Notes: a model not told the origin generated them from the sequence alone. 64,000 nucleotides of DNA from Bacillota bacterium (GCA_029907475.1 JARYLU010000012.1:1-64000), one strand, 5' to 3'; counted from the first letter of the stretch, positions 12,456 to 22,528 are shown. Made by a program: numbers and translations.

Positions 12456-13613
12456 TTGCTCGGTAAAAAGCGGCGCGGGCGTTTCATTTCTTTAATCCTG
12501 GCGGTTTTCATTGCTGCCGGTACATTGGTTCCTGCAGCGGTGGCGAAGGAACCGGCGCGGCCGCAAGTTTCGCTCAACGAGGCCGTTGCCCTGGCGCTGG
12601 CGCAGAGTGAAGCGGTCAAAAAAGCGGCCAAAGAGATCGACCGGACGGAAACCCTGAGGGAAGAAGCGGCGAGCCGGCTCGACTATACGCCCGTCGGATC
12701 TCCCGGGGACCCCCGCATCGAGATTGCCTGGTCGAATCTTTTAGCTTCCGACCTCACCTGGCGGATGAGCAAAAAAACGCTGACCGCGCAGGAGGACGCG
12801 GTAGCGCTCGACGCCTGCAAGAAGTACTGGGACGTCTTGAAGGCGCAGGAAAAGGTGGAGGCGGCGGAAGCCGCCCTGAAAAGCGCGGAGCGCCAGCTCC
12901 AGAACGTACAGGCGGGGTACCGGGTTGGGATGGTGACCCAGCAGGCCCTGGTGGCGGCTGAAGTCCAGCGCGGTGGGGCGCAGGCGAGCCTCGCCGGGGC
13001 GCGAAACGAGCTAGAGAGCGCCTGCGTGGCTTTCAACCAGCTCATCGGCCTCTGGCCCGAAGACCGGCCGGTGCTGACAGATACCGTCGAGTTCAACCCC
13101 CTGGAGATCGCGAACCTGGATTACGAAGTGACGAAAGCCCTGGAGAGCGCGCCCACCGTCTGGCTGGCGCAGGAAAGAGTGACGATGCAGAAGTACCTGG
13201 AGGACATGATGTTTTACACAGGCGAGTACCGGCCGTACCAGGCGCGTAAAATTGAAGTGGAGCAGGCCGAGCTTGATGCAGCCAGCACGAAGAAGCTGTT
13301 CGAGCAGGTCGCCCGCTCGCTGTATTACTCGGTGAAGGGGCTGGAAGAGGCGTATGCCGGGGCGCAGGAAGGTGTGCGGCTTGCGGAGGAGAACCTCCGG
13401 GTGGCAAAGGTGAAGCTTCAAGCCGGCATGGCCACTGCCGCTGACGTGGCTGCAGCCGAAAAGGCGCTGGCAGAGGCCCGGTCGGGTGCCTTCGAGCTTG
13501 CCTGCCAGCACGCTTACATGAAGCTCGCCTTCGGCAAGCCCTGGGCTTATTTAAGCGGAGCGACCACAGGCGGATCTACCGGCACTGCTTCGGGCAGCGC
13601 AGGTGCCTCTTAA
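12456..13613 (+). CDS. TolC-family outer-membrane-efflux-like protein
   Basis: A 385-residue protein with a signal peptide (GKKRRGRFISLILAVFIAAG ... PAAVA) and the long alternating helices of a TolC protomer (VSLNEAVALALAQSEAVKKA; AEAALKSAERQLQNVQAGYR; GMVTQQALVAAEVQRGGAQA; LRVAKVKLQAGMATAADVAA). Two similar halves are visible, as in TolC. TTG 12456 is chosen because AGGAGAGGAG ends 9 bases upstream and the signal peptide then starts at once; TTG 12432 is the alternative. In a Gram-positive-type genome TolC-like proteins are unusual. The RND operon 4 kb away is a plausible partner. Confidence 0.75.
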   Translation: MLGKKRRGRFISLILAVFIAAGTLVPAAVAKEPARPQVSLNEAVALALAQSEAVKKAAKEIDRTETLREEAASRLDYTPVGSPGDPRIEIAWSNLLASDLTWRMSKKTLTAQEDAVALDACKKYWDVLKAQEKVEAAEAALKSAERQLQNVQAGYRVGMVTQQALVAAEVQRGGAQASLAGARNELESACVAFNQLIGLWPEDRPVLTDTVEFNPLEIANLDYEVTKALESAPTVWLAQERVTMQKYLEDMMFYTGEYRPYQARKIEVEQAELDAASTKKLFEQVARSLYYSVKGLEEAYAGAQEGVRLAEENLRVAKVKLQAGMATAADVAAAEKALAEARSGAFELACQHAYMKLAFGKPWAYLSGATTGGSTGTASGSAGAS

Positions 13614-13665
13614 GGCATGCCACATATCCTCGTAGGTCCAGAGGAGAAAGCCCCGGTTGTGTTTT

Positions 13666-14043
13666 TCAGGAATTCTTCGGGATAAAGATAACTCCCGGCA
13701 GCCCCTGGAAGTGGCCGTCGCTCGTGACGACTTCGCATCCGAATTCTTTCCCGGTGGCGTAGACGATGGCGTCGGCCAGCGGCAGGCCCCGGTGCAGGGA
13801 TACGTCGGCGGCGGCCAAAGCCAGATGCGCGTCGAAGGGGATAATTCTCGTCTGCTGCATATGAGCCACAATAAGGAATGTTCTTTCCTTGCCTTCTTCC
13901 CTCCAGACTTTCTTTGCCACCTCGTAAACCACGATTGCGGGCGTGATTATTTCTCCCGGCTTTTCGAAGTACGGTGCGTACTCCCCGGCCAGGGGGCCGT
14001 TGGCGAGGAACTCCACCCAGCCGCACGAGTCTACGACAATCAC
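13666..14043 (-). CDS. PIN-domain toxin
   Basis: A 125-residue PIN protein: MIVVDSCGWVEFLANGPLAG with the first Asp, PAIVVYEVAKKVWREEG with the Glu, LPLADAIVYATGKEFGCEVV with the LADAIVYATA-type motif, and TSDGHFQGLPGV. All acidic residues are kept. Its ATG overlaps the stop of the AbrB-type antitoxin gene by 4 bases. The pair runs opposite to the TolC-like gene, with only 52 bases between their 3' ends. Confidence 0.85.
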   Translation of the reverse strand: MIVVDSCGWVEFLANGPLAGEYAPYFEKPGEIITPAIVVYEVAKKVWREEGKERTFLIVAHMQQTRIIPFDAHLALAAADVSLHRGLPLADAIVYATGKEFGCEVVTSDGHFQGLPGVIFIPKNS

Positions 14044-14249
14044 AGGCGCTCCTCCTCTTCCCGCTCTATTTCGGTGTTCATCCCCCTGAGCAGACCCCTC
14101 AGCTCGGAGAGCGGCCTGCTGGGAATGAGCCTGATGCTCCCATCCTCCAGGAGGACGTGGAGTCGTTGCCCTTTTTTGATTCCCAGTGACTTGCGGACTT
14201 CCGCAGGAATGACGATTTGGTACTTACTGGAGACAACTACTTCTGCCAT
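14040..14249 (-). CDS. AbrB/VapB-type antitoxin
   Basis: A 69-residue protein: EVVVSSKYQIVIPAEVRKSL and GQRLHVLLEDGSIRLIP form the swapped-hairpin AbrB fold, and the acidic tail (MNTEIEREEEERL) should bind the toxin. AGGAGGC is 8 bases before ATG 14249. It precedes the PIN gene and overlaps it, the normal order of VapBC operons. Autoregulation is expected for the family; no clear operator was found. Confidence 0.8.
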   Translation of the reverse strand: MAEVVVSSKYQIVIPAEVRKSLGIKKGQRLHVLLEDGSIRLIPSRPLSELRGLLRGMNTEIEREEEERL

Positions 14250-14349
14250 ATAAAATAGCCTCCTTTACAAATTTTATTTCGTTACTATAAATGTAAAACG
14301 AAGAAGAGAAAAAGTCAACCTCAGCTTCGTCGTCCATTGGTTCGGCGGG

Positions 14350-15960
14350 CTAAAAGTCGTCGAGCACCACGTGGGCGATGTTGTTGGCGTGGTCTCCCAC
14401 CCGCTCCAGGTTGCTGATGATGTCCAGGAAGACCACCCCGGACTCGGGATAGCAGATTCCCCTGTTGAGCCGGATCAGGTGGCTCTTCCGCAGCTCCTTC
14501 TCCAGCTCGTCCACCAGCGGCTCGTCGTCCAGCACCTGCCGGGCCTTGGCCACGTCCCCGTGCTGCAGCGCCTCGATGGCGCGCTTGAAGGTGGTTGACA
14601 CCAGGTTGTACATCTCCTCCAGCTCGGCGATGGCGTAGTCGCTGAAGGGGAGGTTCTCCTCGATCCGCACCTGCGCCAGTTCGGCCACGTTCTCGGCGTG
14701 GTCGCCCACCCGCTCGATGTCGTTTACGGCGTGCAGCAGGCCGGTGTGTTTTTCCGACTGCGCGGGGGTCAGGTCCTGCTGCGAGAGCTTCGCCAGGTAA
14801 ATGGTGATCGCCTTCTCGAGCTGGTCGACCACCTCCTCCTGCTCGAAGGCGGTTTCCAGGCGCTTCGGGTCCTTCTGGAAGAAGCCCTGCATGGCGTTCT
14901 CGAGGGTCTCCGCGGCGAGGGCGGCCATCCGGATGATCTCCCTGGTGGCAAGAGATAAGGCCACTGCCGGGGACTCCAGCATCCGCTCGTCCAGGTAGAT
15001 CGGTCCCCTCCTCAGCTCCCTGTCCTCCCCGGGGAGCAGCCGGGCGATGAAGTGGGCGAAGTGGTTGATGAGGGGGAGCATGATCATGGTGTTCAGGGTG
15101 TTGAAGGAGGTATGGGCGTTGGCGATGAGGCGCGCCGGCGCGTCCGGGGAGATGAAGGCGACGAATGCCTTGAACCAGGGGAGGAAGGCCAGGAAGATGA
15201 TCGCCCCGATGACGTTGAAGAGGACGTGGGCGAGGGCGGCCCGCCTGGCATTGAGGTTGGTGCCGATGCTCGCCAGCACTGCCGTGACGCAGGTGCCGAT
15301 GTTGTCCCCGAAGAGCACCGGGATGGCCACGTCGAAGGGGACCAGCCCCTGGTTTGCCATGGCGATCAGCATCCCGATCGTGGCGCTGCTGCTCTGGATG
15401 ATCACGGTCATCGCCATTCCGGCGAGCACGCCTAAAAGCGGATAGCGACCGAAGTCCGTGATGAGGCTTGCGAAGGCCTGGCTTTCTTTCAGGGGGGCGA
15501 CCGCCGTTTGCATGACGTTCAGGCCCAAAAAGAGAATTCCGAACCCGAGCACCACCTGGCCGACGTAGCGCCAGAGGCGCTTTTTTGAGAAGAAGTAGAG
15601 GGCGAAGCCGAGGGCGATGATCAGGAAGAGGTAGTCGCTCAGCTTGAAGGCGATCAGCTGGGCGGTGATGGTGGTCCCGATGTTCGCCCCCATGATGATG
15701 CCGATCGCCTGCTTGAGGCTCATCAGCCCGGCGTTCACGAAGCCGACGACCATGACGGTGGTGGCGCTGCTGCTCTGGATGACGCTGGTCACCAGCGCTC
15801 CCGTGAGCACCCCCATTACCGGAAGCTTTGTGAGGGTCTCGAGGATCTTCCGCAGCCGGTCCCCCGCGGCCCTCTGGAGTCCCTCCCCCATGAGGCCCAT
15901 CCCGAAGATAAAAAGGCCGAGTCCGCCCAGGATCCCGGTGATCAGCTTAAACGTATCCAC
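14350..15960 (-). CDS. Na+/phosphate cotransporter family protein with PhoU domain
   Basis: A 536-residue protein. The N-terminal 300 residues hold two inverted Na_Pi_cotrans repeats, each with the VIQSSSAT motif (LVTSVIQSSSATTVMVVGFV and MTVIIQSSSATIGMLIAM), about eight to ten membrane helices and GANIGTT / GDNIGTC loops. The C-terminal 200 residues are a PhoU-like helical bundle with two metal-binding motifs (NDIERVGDHAEN and SNLERVGDHANN). It probably takes up phosphate with sodium at the cell membrane, with the PhoU part limiting uptake. GTG 15960 has AGGAGG upstream. It is transcribed alone. Confidence 0.85.
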   Translation of the reverse strand: MDTFKLITGILGGLGLFIFGMGLMGEGLQRAAGDRLRKILETLTKLPVMGVLTGALVTSVIQSSSATTVMVVGFVNAGLMSLKQAIGIIMGANIGTTITAQLIAFKLSDYLFLIIALGFALYFFSKKRLWRYVGQVVLGFGILFLGLNVMQTAVAPLKESQAFASLITDFGRYPLLGVLAGMAMTVIIQSSSATIGMLIAMANQGLVPFDVAIPVLFGDNIGTCVTAVLASIGTNLNARRAALAHVLFNVIGAIIFLAFLPWFKAFVAFISPDAPARLIANAHTSFNTLNTMIMLPLINHFAHFIARLLPGEDRELRRGPIYLDERMLESPAVALSLATREIIRMAALAAETLENAMQGFFQKDPKRLETAFEQEEVVDQLEKAITIYLAKLSQQDLTPAQSEKHTGLLHAVNDIERVGDHAENVAELAQVRIEENLPFSDYAIAELEEMYNLVSTTFKRAIEALQHGDVAKARQVLDDEPLVDELEKELRKSHLIRLNRGICYPESGVVFLDIISNLERVGDHANNIAHVVLDDF

Positions 15961-16180
15961 GAAGTCGAAAGTCCTCCTTTGCTGTCAGGGGTAACAGTCA
16001 GTAAAACCTCAAACTAGCAGGGCCGCCCCTGCCCCTCTCACTGGATAATACTACTTCGAGACGGAAGGTCGTTTTTCCTGTCTCTCCGTCACCCCTCTTG
16101 GGGCCGACAGCCCGAATTTTTTTGGTTCGCGGGCGAGTTCTTTTCGCCTTGCCGGATTTTTTGGACAGGAGGCGTGGAGG

Positions 16181-16209
16181 TTGCCCGGCCGATCAGGGGG
16201 TGTTAAAAT
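16181..16209 (+). promoter_or_regulatory. Promoter of the MNT/HEPN pair
   Basis: TTGCCC (16181-16186), a 17-bp spacer and TAAAAT (16204-16209) with TGT before the -10. The ATG is only 15 bases downstream, so the leader is very short. Confidence 0.6.
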
Positions 16210-16224
16210 AAAACAAGGAAAAAA

Positions 16225-16635
16225 ATGATAAAGTGGAGTTTTATAAGTGTGATAGCAGATATGGAAAAAGAAATCATTTTTACTGAGCAAGAAAAAAAAC
16301 GGCTGGCGCGCTTGCTTGCCAGAGAAGACGAAATACTGAAGCGCCGCAGATTAAAGCTTGCGCAGCAGCGGGCGCAGGCTGTGGCGCGGCTCTTAAAAGA
16401 GAAGTGGGGGGCGCAAGCGGTCTACCTTTTTGGTTCCTTAGCCGGGGGAAGGCTTTGGGAGCATTCAGACCTCGACTTTTTCGTCGTTGGTCTCCCCGGC
16501 AGTGAACATTACTACGAAATACTTGCGGATGCCGAAAGGATTGCGGCCCCGTTTGAAGTTGATCTTATTTTAGAGGAAGCAGCACCCGCTTACATTAAAA
16601 AAGCTGTTGCTGAAAAAGGAGTGCGGTTGGCTTGA
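16225..16635 (+). CDS. MntA-type nucleotidyltransferase antitoxin
   Basis: A 136-residue protein. After a charged helix (KRLARLLAREDEILKRRRLK) comes the minimal nucleotidyltransferase core AVYLFGSLAGGRLWEHSDLD then FFVVG, the GSx10DxD motif, and a third acidic residue in FEVDLILEE. MntA antitoxins inactivate HepT-type HEPN toxins by adding AMP to the toxin. The start at ATG 16225 has AAGGAA; ATG 16261 is an alternative. The stop overlaps the HEPN gene by 4 bases. Confidence 0.75.
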   Translation: MIKWSFISVIADMEKEIIFTEQEKKRLARLLAREDEILKRRRLKLAQQRAQAVARLLKEKWGAQAVYLFGSLAGGRLWEHSDLDFFVVGLPGSEHYYEILADAERIAAPFEVDLILEEAAPAYIKKAVAEKGVRLA

Positions 16636-17144
16636 GGCTTAAAGAGGTACTTCACTTATTTTCGGCAGTTCAAGAAGAATTAGAACAATTGGGCCGCTTA
16701 AAATTACTTTTAGAGGAAAAGGGCTTTTTTACGGCAGATAGAGCAAAAAAAGTTCTTTCCAACGAGATAATTCTCCGGGGAGTTGCCGGAATCTTGCAGG
16801 ATTACTATTCGGGAGTTGAACGGCTCTTTAAACGCATTGCCCTTGAAGTAGACGAAAAATTGCCGAAAGGCGAAAGCTGGCACAAGGAACTGCTTTCTCA
16901 AATGAAAAGAGAAATTCCCGGGCTGCGGCCACCTGTTATTTCCCATGAGACCTTTCAACTTCTTGACGGTTTGCGCGGGTTCAGGCATCGTGTTGGCAAT
17001 ATTTATGCATTTGACCTGGTTCCCCAAAAGGTAGCCCCACACCTGTTTACCCTTCCTGAAATTGATGCCAGGTTGCGTCAGGATGTGACCTCTTTTTTAT
17101 TTCTCCTGAAAAAATCTGCAGAGGAAGAGATCGAAAGAGAATAA
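16632..17144 (+). CDS. HepT-like HEPN toxin
   Basis: A 170-residue, all-helical protein that begins in the last codons of the nucleotidyltransferase gene (start codon TTG, 4-base overlap). The helix near residues 110-125 contains LRGFRHRVGNIYAF, the R-x4-6-H catalytic motif of HEPN ribonucleases. GILQDYYSGVERLFKRIALE is the other core helix. In this family the toxin is AMPylated by its MNT partner on a tyrosine near the motif; here Tyr follows in GNIYAF. The module looks complete. Confidence 0.75.
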   Translation: MRLKEVLHLFSAVQEELEQLGRLKLLLEEKGFFTADRAKKVLSNEIILRGVAGILQDYYSGVERLFKRIALEVDEKLPKGESWHKELLSQMKREIPGLRPPVISHETFQLLDGLRGFRHRVGNIYAFDLVPQKVAPHLFTLPEIDARLRQDVTSFLFLLKKSAEEEIERE

Positions 17145-17160
17145 TGTCGAAGGAAAATGT

Positions 17161-17216
17161 TTGACAGGCAGGAAGGCGGGGAGTAAAATTGGAAAAAGGA
17201 GACCGACCGGTCGGTC
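17161..17216 (+). promoter_or_regulatory. Promoter and TetR operator of the RND operon
   Basis: Near-perfect promoter TTGACA (17161-17166), a 17-bp spacer and TAAAAT (17184-17189). Eleven bases later lies the perfect 16-bp palindrome GACCGACCGGTCGGTC (17201-17216), at the expected start of transcription. Its form is that of a TetR/AcrR operator, and a TetR gene closes the operon at 21890. Confidence 0.8.
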
Positions 17217-17345
17217 GGCCCGGAGCGCGCGCTTAAAGCTGGTGGGCCGGTACGGTCCCAGGGGTGGGTCGAAAGCGGCTGACCCCGGCCCTGCGCTGGG
17301 CAGGGAGCGCGTCTTGAATTGAAAACCGGAACTGGGGGAATCGGG

Positions 17346-18590
17346 ATGGAGGAAGCGAAGAAGGAAAATCCAGGGATGAGCGAAGGGCGGCAGGAAAGCC
17401 CGGAGGAGCTGCTCGAGAGGAGAGATCAGGACGGCGGGGCGCGCCGGATTAAAGGCCGGAGCAGGGGCTGGCTCGCAGCCGCCGTTATTTTTGTCATTTT
17501 AATCGGCGCCGCGCTTGCCGCCCGCTTTTTGCGGGGGGAGACCCCGGCCGCCGAGGGGGGGCCGGAGGCGGTTCCTGTCGAGGTTGCTGCGGCAGCGGTA
17601 GGGGATGTTGAAGAAGTTTCTAAATTTACGGGGCGGGTTGCGCCCCGGGTCGAAGTCAACGTCCTCCCGAAGGTTTCTGGGCGCATTAGGGCCGTTTCGG
17701 TAGACGTGGGGGACCGCGTCCGGACGGGCCAGGTCCTGGTGCAGTTGGATGATACGGAAATTGCGGCTCAGGTACGCCAGGCCGAGGCCGCGCTTGCGGT
17801 GGCCGAGGCGGGGGCTCGCGCAGCCGCCGCCAACCTCGAAGATGCCCGGCGCAATCTGGAGCGCGTGAAAGAGCTGTACGATGCCGGGGCCGCAACCCTC
17901 CAGCAGTTGGAGCAGGCCCAGCTCCGCTACGACCAGGCGGCTGCCGGGGTCAACGAGGCGCAGGTTGAGCAGGCCCGCGCCGCCCTGGGAGCGGCCCGCA
18001 TCCAGCTCGACAACACGGTGATTACCGCCCCTCTTACCGGAATCGTTGCGGCGCGCTTTGCCGAGGCGGGAGAGATGGCAAGTCCCGGACAGCCTCTCTT
18101 GACCCTGGTCGACATCGACCAGGTCCAGGTCGAAATCAGCGTGACCGAAGCGGAGGTCAACAAGCTCCGGCGCGGCCAGGAGGTGCCTGTGACTGTAGCA
18201 GCGGCAGGGGAAAAGCCTTTAACCGGGAGAATCACCTCCCTCGCTCCCGCTGCCGACACCCGCAGTAAAATGTTTCCCGTCAAGATCACTCTCCCCAACC
18301 GTGACCACAGGCTCAAACCCGGGATGTTTGCCGGGGTCGGCATTTCCACCGAGGTGCGGCGGCAGGTCCTGAGGGTGCCGGTGGCTGCGGTCCTGGAAAA
18401 AGAAGAGGGGACCTTTGTTTACGTTGTGGAAGACGGTTGCGCCCGCGCGCGCCAGGTTGAAACCGGGCTTTCCGACGGGAAGTTCACCGAAATTAAATCA
18501 GGGCTGCGGGAAGGGGAGCAGGTGGTCGTATCCGGACAGGAGTTTCTGGTCGATGGAGTAAAAGCAGTCGTGAAGGGGGTTCTTCCGTGA
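17346..18590 (+). CDS. RND periplasmic adaptor / membrane fusion protein
   Basis: A 414-residue protein. A cytoplasmic acidic N-terminus (about 35 residues) is followed by one membrane anchor (GWLAAAVIFVILIGAALAAR), a lipoyl domain split by a helical hairpin (ISGRIRAV-type SGRIRAVSVDVGDRVRTGQV; VRQAEAALAVAEAGARAAAA), and the beta-barrel and membrane-proximal domains (VITAPLTGIVAARFAEAGEM; VPVAAVLEKEEGTFVYVVED). It links the RND pump to an outer component. ATG 17346 is preferred over TTG 17319 because GGGGGAATCGGG precedes it. The 130-base leader holds the TetR operator. The stop overlaps the pump GTG. Confidence 0.85.
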   Translation: MEEAKKENPGMSEGRQESPEELLERRDQDGGARRIKGRSRGWLAAAVIFVILIGAALAARFLRGETPAAEGGPEAVPVEVAAAAVGDVEEVSKFTGRVAPRVEVNVLPKVSGRIRAVSVDVGDRVRTGQVLVQLDDTEIAAQVRQAEAALAVAEAGARAAAANLEDARRNLERVKELYDAGAATLQQLEQAQLRYDQAAAGVNEAQVEQARAALGAARIQLDNTVITAPLTGIVAARFAEAGEMASPGQPLLTLVDIDQVQVEISVTEAEVNKLRRGQEVPVTVAAAGEKPLTGRITSLAPAADTRSKMFPVKITLPNRDHRLKPGMFAGVGISTEVRRQVLRVPVAAVLEKEEGTFVYVVEDGCARARQVETGLSDGKFTEIKSGLREGEQVVVSGQEFLVDGVKAVVKGVLP

Positions 18591-21500
18591 ACCTCCCGGA
18601 GCTTGCGGTCCGCCGTTCCGTAACCGTTTTCATGTTGATTCTGGGCCTGCTGGTGCTGGGGTTCGTGGCCTTGAGCCGCCTCGCCATCGACCTTTTCCCC
18701 AACCTGAAGCTCCCCGTCGCGGCGGTCATGGTCGAATATCCGGGGGCGGGGCCCCAGGAAGTAGAAAAGGCCGTCACCGAGCCCCTCGAGGAGACCCTGG
18801 CGACTGTAAACAACGTGGATACCGTCAAGTCCGAGAGCCGTGCCGGTTCCTCCACGATCATCCTCTGGTTTGCGTGGGGGACGGACATGGACTTCGCTAC
18901 GCTCCAGATGCGGGAGAAGATCGACATGATCAAGGGGATGCTTCCCGCGGACGCGGAGAACCCGATGGTCTTCAAAATGGACCCGGCGATGATGCCCGTG
19001 ATCCAGGTGGGGATGAGCGGCGGGAAGGACCTCGCGGAGCTGACCCGCCTGGCCGAGGATGTTGTGAAGCCCGGGCTGGAGCGCCTGCCCGGCGCGGCCT
19101 GGGTCATTGTCACCGGGGGGCTTACCCGCGAGGTCCACGTGCTGGTGGATCCGGTGAAGCTTGATTCCTACGGTCTCTCGCTGGAGCAGGTGGCGCAGGC
19201 CCTGCGCGCCGAAAATATGGAGCTCTCGGCGGGAAGCCTCGCTGAAGGGAAAAAGGAGTTCACCGTCCGCACCACCGGCGAATTTGAGGACCTCGCCCAG
19301 CTTGCCGGTATCCCCCTGGTCACCACCGGGGGGAGCGTCGTTTACCTGAAAGACATCGCCCGCATTTCGCAGGGATACACCGATTTGACCCAGGCGACGT
19401 ACATGAACGGGCGCTCCAGCGTTGGAATCCACGTCCTGAAGCAGTCCGGGTCGAATACTGTCGAGGTGGCGGAGCGGGTCCGGAAGGAACTGGAGGCCTT
19501 GAAAAAGGAGCTTCCGGGCAACGTAGAGGTGAATACCGTTTTCGACCAGTCGGAATTCATCCGGGACGCGATCAACAGCGTCGTCCGCAACGCCCTGATC
19601 GGGGCGGCGCTGGCGGTTTTGATCCTCTTTCTCTTTCTCCGCCACATCCGGACGACCCTCGTGATCGCTCTCGCCATCCCGATCTCGATCATCGCAACTT
19701 TTATCCTCGTTTACTTCGCGGGCATCACCCTGAACATGCTCTCCCTGGGAGGGCTGGCGCTGGGTGTCGGGATGATGGTCGACAACTCCATCGTCGTGCT
19801 GGAAAACATTTACCGCTACCGCCAGGAGGGCCGCTCCCTGTGGGAAGCCGCCACCGCCGGAGCGCAGGAGGTGGCGATGGCCATCACCGCTTCAACCCTG
19901 ACGACGGTGATCGTGTTTCTCCCGGTTGTTTTCGTGCAGGGGCTTGCCTCCCAAATTTTCAGGGATCTCGCCCTTACCGTTACCTTTTCCCTTCTCTGTT
20001 CCCTCCTGGTGGCGCTGACCTTTGTCCCGGTGCTTGCCAACCGGCTGCTGGTAGTCCTCCCTGCGGCAGGGGAGCCCCGCGCCTGGGCCGGAAGGGCGAG
20101 CGCCGCAGTCGGGCGGTACCTTGAGGCGCTCCGGGATTTCTACGGGGAAGTGCTGGCCTGGGCGCTGGGCCACAGGAAAGCGGTGGTTCTTGGGAGCCTT
20201 GCGGTCTTTCTCGGCTCTCTTGCGCTGGTGCCCGTGATCGGGACCGAATTTTTTCCGAGGATGGACACAGGCGAAATTTCCATTGAGGTTGAAATGTCCC
20301 GCGGGTCTTCCCTTGCAGAAACGGGGCGGGTGGCGGCCCGTGTCGAGGAGATCTGCGCTGCCCTGCCTGAAGTGGAAACCACTTTTGTCAGTGTGGGTTC
20401 AGCAGAGGAGATGGGGGGCTTCGGCGCCAGCGAATCTGACCGGGCAAGGCTCCGGGTGCAACTCGTCCCGCGGCGGGAACGGGGGAGGACCACGGAGGCT
20501 GTTGTGGAAGAGATCAGGAAGCAGGTGGCGGAAATCCCCGGCGCCGAAATCAAGGCTGCAGAGGCTGACCTCATTTCCGCGACCATGCCTACCGAAGCCC
20601 CGATTGCCCTTACGGTTCAGGGCAATGACCTCGCTGCGCTCAAAAGGGTCGCCGGCCTCGTAGCTCAGGAGGTCCGCCAGGTGCCCGGCACCAGGGATGT
20701 AAAGACCTCCCTGGAAGAGGGGAAACCGGAAATCGAAGTGAGGCTGGACCGGGAGCGTGCCGCCTCCTACGGCCTGGGTACCGCGCAGGTCGCCCAGACG
20801 CTGAGGACTGCCGTTTTCGGCCAGGTGGTGACCCGGTACCGGAGCGGGGGGGAAGAGCTGGACCTCCGCCTCCGCCTGGTGCCGGAGGCGCGAACATCAC
20901 TGCGGGAGCTGGAGAACCTGCGCATTACAGCCCCGAACGGGGTCGCCGTCCCTCTCAGAGAAATAGCCGCGCTCCGGGAAGTCGAGGGGCCCTCCGTGAT
21001 CGCGCGTGAGGACCAGACCCGCGTCTGCTATGTTACCGGGGACCTGGCCGGGCGCCCGCTGGGGGATGTCATGAAAGACATTCAGGCCCGGCTTGCCGGG
21101 CTCCGGCTCCCGCGCGGCTGCGAAATTGTCTACGGCGGAGAGCACAAAGAAATGCAGGAGTCCTTCGGCAGCCTCTCTTTTGCGCTATTGCTGGGTGTGC
21201 TCCTGGTTTACATGGTGATGGCCTCTCAGTTCGAGTCTCTGTTCCACCCCTTCGTGATCATGTTTACGATGCCGCTGGCCTTCATCGGAGTGGTTTTAGG
21301 GCTTGCTCTGACGGGGCATACCTTTAATATTGTAACCTTCATCGGGGCGATCATGCTGGCGGGGATCGTGGTCAACAACGCCATCGTCCTCGTCGACTAC
21401 ATTAATACCCTGAGGCGGCGGGGGATGGCGCGCCGGGAGGCGATCCTGCAGGCAGGACGCGTGCGGCTCCGCCCCGTGCTCATGACCGCCCTGACGACCA

Positions 21501-21757
21501 TTCTCGGGATGGCTCCCCTTACCCTCGGCATCGGGGAGGGGGCCGAGGCGGACGCGCCTCTCGCGGTCGCCGTGATCGGCGGCCTCACTGTGGCGACCTT
21601 TATGACGCTGGTGGTCGTGCCCGTTGTTTACACGCTCCTCGAAGACCTGGGGGACAGAATCCAAACGTCACCTCAGCCGCGGGAGCCGGGGGGTTGGGCT
21701 GCCGGAGCGGGGCAACCGGCTGAAAAGCAGATTGAGCGCAGGCGCCCCGACTTTTGA
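18587..21757 (+). CDS. RND efflux transporter (HAE1/AcrB family)
   Basis: A 1056-residue pump of standard RND length. Twelve membrane helices flank two large extracytoplasmic loops, with TM1 at [20 protein letters not shown]. The relay motif in TM4 reads [20 protein letters not shown]: the first Asp of AcrB's D407-D408 is kept, the second is Asn. The TM10 motif reads [20 protein letters not shown], with Asn at the position of AcrB Lys940. This variant is common in Firmicute/Bacteroidete pumps, so it is likely functional. GTG 18587 overlaps the adaptor stop (GTGA). The substrate is unknown: hydrophobic toxins, lipids or metabolites. Confidence 0.9.
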   Translation: MNLPELAVRRSVTVFMLILGLLVLGFVALSRLAIDLFPNLKLPVAAVMVEYPGAGPQEVEKAVTEPLEETLATVNNVDTVKSESRAGSSTIILWFAWGTDMDFATLQMREKIDMIKGMLPADAENPMVFKMDPAMMPVIQVGMSGGKDLAELTRLAEDVVKPGLERLPGAAWVIVTGGLTREVHVLVDPVKLDSYGLSLEQVAQALRAENMELSAGSLAEGKKEFTVRTTGEFEDLAQLAGIPLVTTGGSVVYLKDIARISQGYTDLTQATYMNGRSSVGIHVLKQSGSNTVEVAERVRKELEALKKELPGNVEVNTVFDQSEFIRDAINSVVRNALIGAALAVLILFLFLRHIRTTLVIALAIPISIIATFILVYFAGITLNMLSLGGLALGVGMMVDNSIVVLENIYRYRQEGRSLWEAATAGAQEVAMAITASTLTTVIVFLPVVFVQGLASQIFRDLALTVTFSLLCSLLVALTFVPVLANRLLVVLPAAGEPRAWAGRASAAVGRYLEALRDFYGEVLAWALGHRKAVVLGSLAVFLGSLALVPVIGTEFFPRMDTGEISIEVEMSRGSSLAETGRVAARVEEICAALPEVETTFVSVGSAEEMGGFGASESDRARLRVQLVPRRERGRTTEAVVEEIRKQVAEIPGAEIKAAEADLISATMPTEAPIALTVQGNDLAALKRVAGLVAQEVRQVPGTRDVKTSLEEGKPEIEVRLDRERAASYGLGTAQVAQTLRTAVFGQVVTRYRSGGEELDLRLRLVPEARTSLRELENLRITAPNGVAVPLREIAALREVEGPSVIAREDQTRVCYVTGDLAGRPLGDVMKDIQARLAGLRLPRGCEIVYGGEHKEMQESFGSLSFALLLGVLLVYMVMASQFESLFHPFVIMFTMPLAFIGVVLGLALTGHTFNIVTFIGAIMLAGIVVNNAIVLVDYINTLRRRGMARREAILQAGRVRLRPVLMTALTTILGMAPLTLGIGEGAEADAPLAVAVIGGLTVATFMTLVVVPVVYTLLEDLGDRIQTSPQPREPGGWAAGAGQPAEKQIERRRPDF

Positions 21758-21889
21758 AGAGCGAGCCGGCAGCGCGGGGAATGGGCTGGCGAATTCAGGG
21801 GGCGCAGCCGGAATGTACCGCGCCGGCAAGCGGCCTCGCGGAGAGCTGTCAACCGGGTTGTTTGGGGAAGTTCATTTGGGGGGGTTCAG

Positions 21890-22528
21890 ATGAAAGAGAA
21901 AGGCAAGCGCGCTTTGATTTTGAAGGCAGCGGCGGCGGTTTTCGCCGCAAAGGGCTTTCATCCCGCAACAGTCGAAGAGATTGCGGCGCAAGCCGCTGTC
22001 GGTAAGGGAACGGTTTACGAGTATTTTTCCAGCAAAGAGGAGCTTTTCCGGGAGCTGCTCCGGGCCGGGATGGAGTCCTACGTGGCTGAAGTAAGGGAGC
22101 ATCCTGGTGCCGCCGGCCCTGCAAGGGAAACCCTTGCCGAGATCGCGCGCGCCCACTTCCGCTTTGTGTCGGAGCACGGAGCCCTCGCTCGCCTTCTCTT
22201 TGAGGGGCATGGAGGCCCCGCCCCCTGGATCTGGGAGTGGTTGGGCCGGATGCGGGAGAGAAAGCTGGCGTCGCTGACCGGCATCATCGCGCGGGGGGTC
22301 GCCCGGGGAGAATTCCGCCCGGTTGATCCTTACGTTGCCGCGCAGGTCTTCCTGGGGGTCCTGGGCGCCCTCTGCGTACCGCTCATCTTCGACCGTTCCC
22401 ACCCCCCTGCAGGCGGTGCGCCGCGGGACGGAGTGACGCCCGCCGGCGACGGCGATTTCCACGCCCAGTTCGAGCAGGGGCTCGACCTCTTTTTCTCCGG
22501 CCTCGTTCCCCCGGCCGGGCGGCGGTAA
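21890..22528 (+). CDS. TetR-family repressor of the RND operon
   Basis: A 212-residue protein. The N-terminal HTH (RALILKAAAAVFAAKGFHPA, TVEEIAAQAAVGKGTVYEYF, SSKEELFRELL) is a classic TetR/AcrR domain, and residues 70-205 form the helical ligand-binding part (HFRFVSEHGALARLLFEGHG). A strong GGGGGGG site precedes ATG 21890. It is last in the adaptor-pump-regulator operon, 132 bases after the pump. The perfect palindrome 17201-17216 at the promoter is the obvious target, giving feedback control with the pump substrate as inducer. Confidence 0.85.
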   Translation: MKEKGKRALILKAAAAVFAAKGFHPATVEEIAAQAAVGKGTVYEYFSSKEELFRELLRAGMESYVAEVREHPGAAGPARETLAEIARAHFRFVSEHGALARLLFEGHGGPAPWIWEWLGRMRERKLASLTGIIARGVARGEFRPVDPYVAAQVFLGVLGALCVPLIFDRSHPPAGGAPRDGVTPAGDGDFHAQFEQGLDLFFSGLVPPAGRR

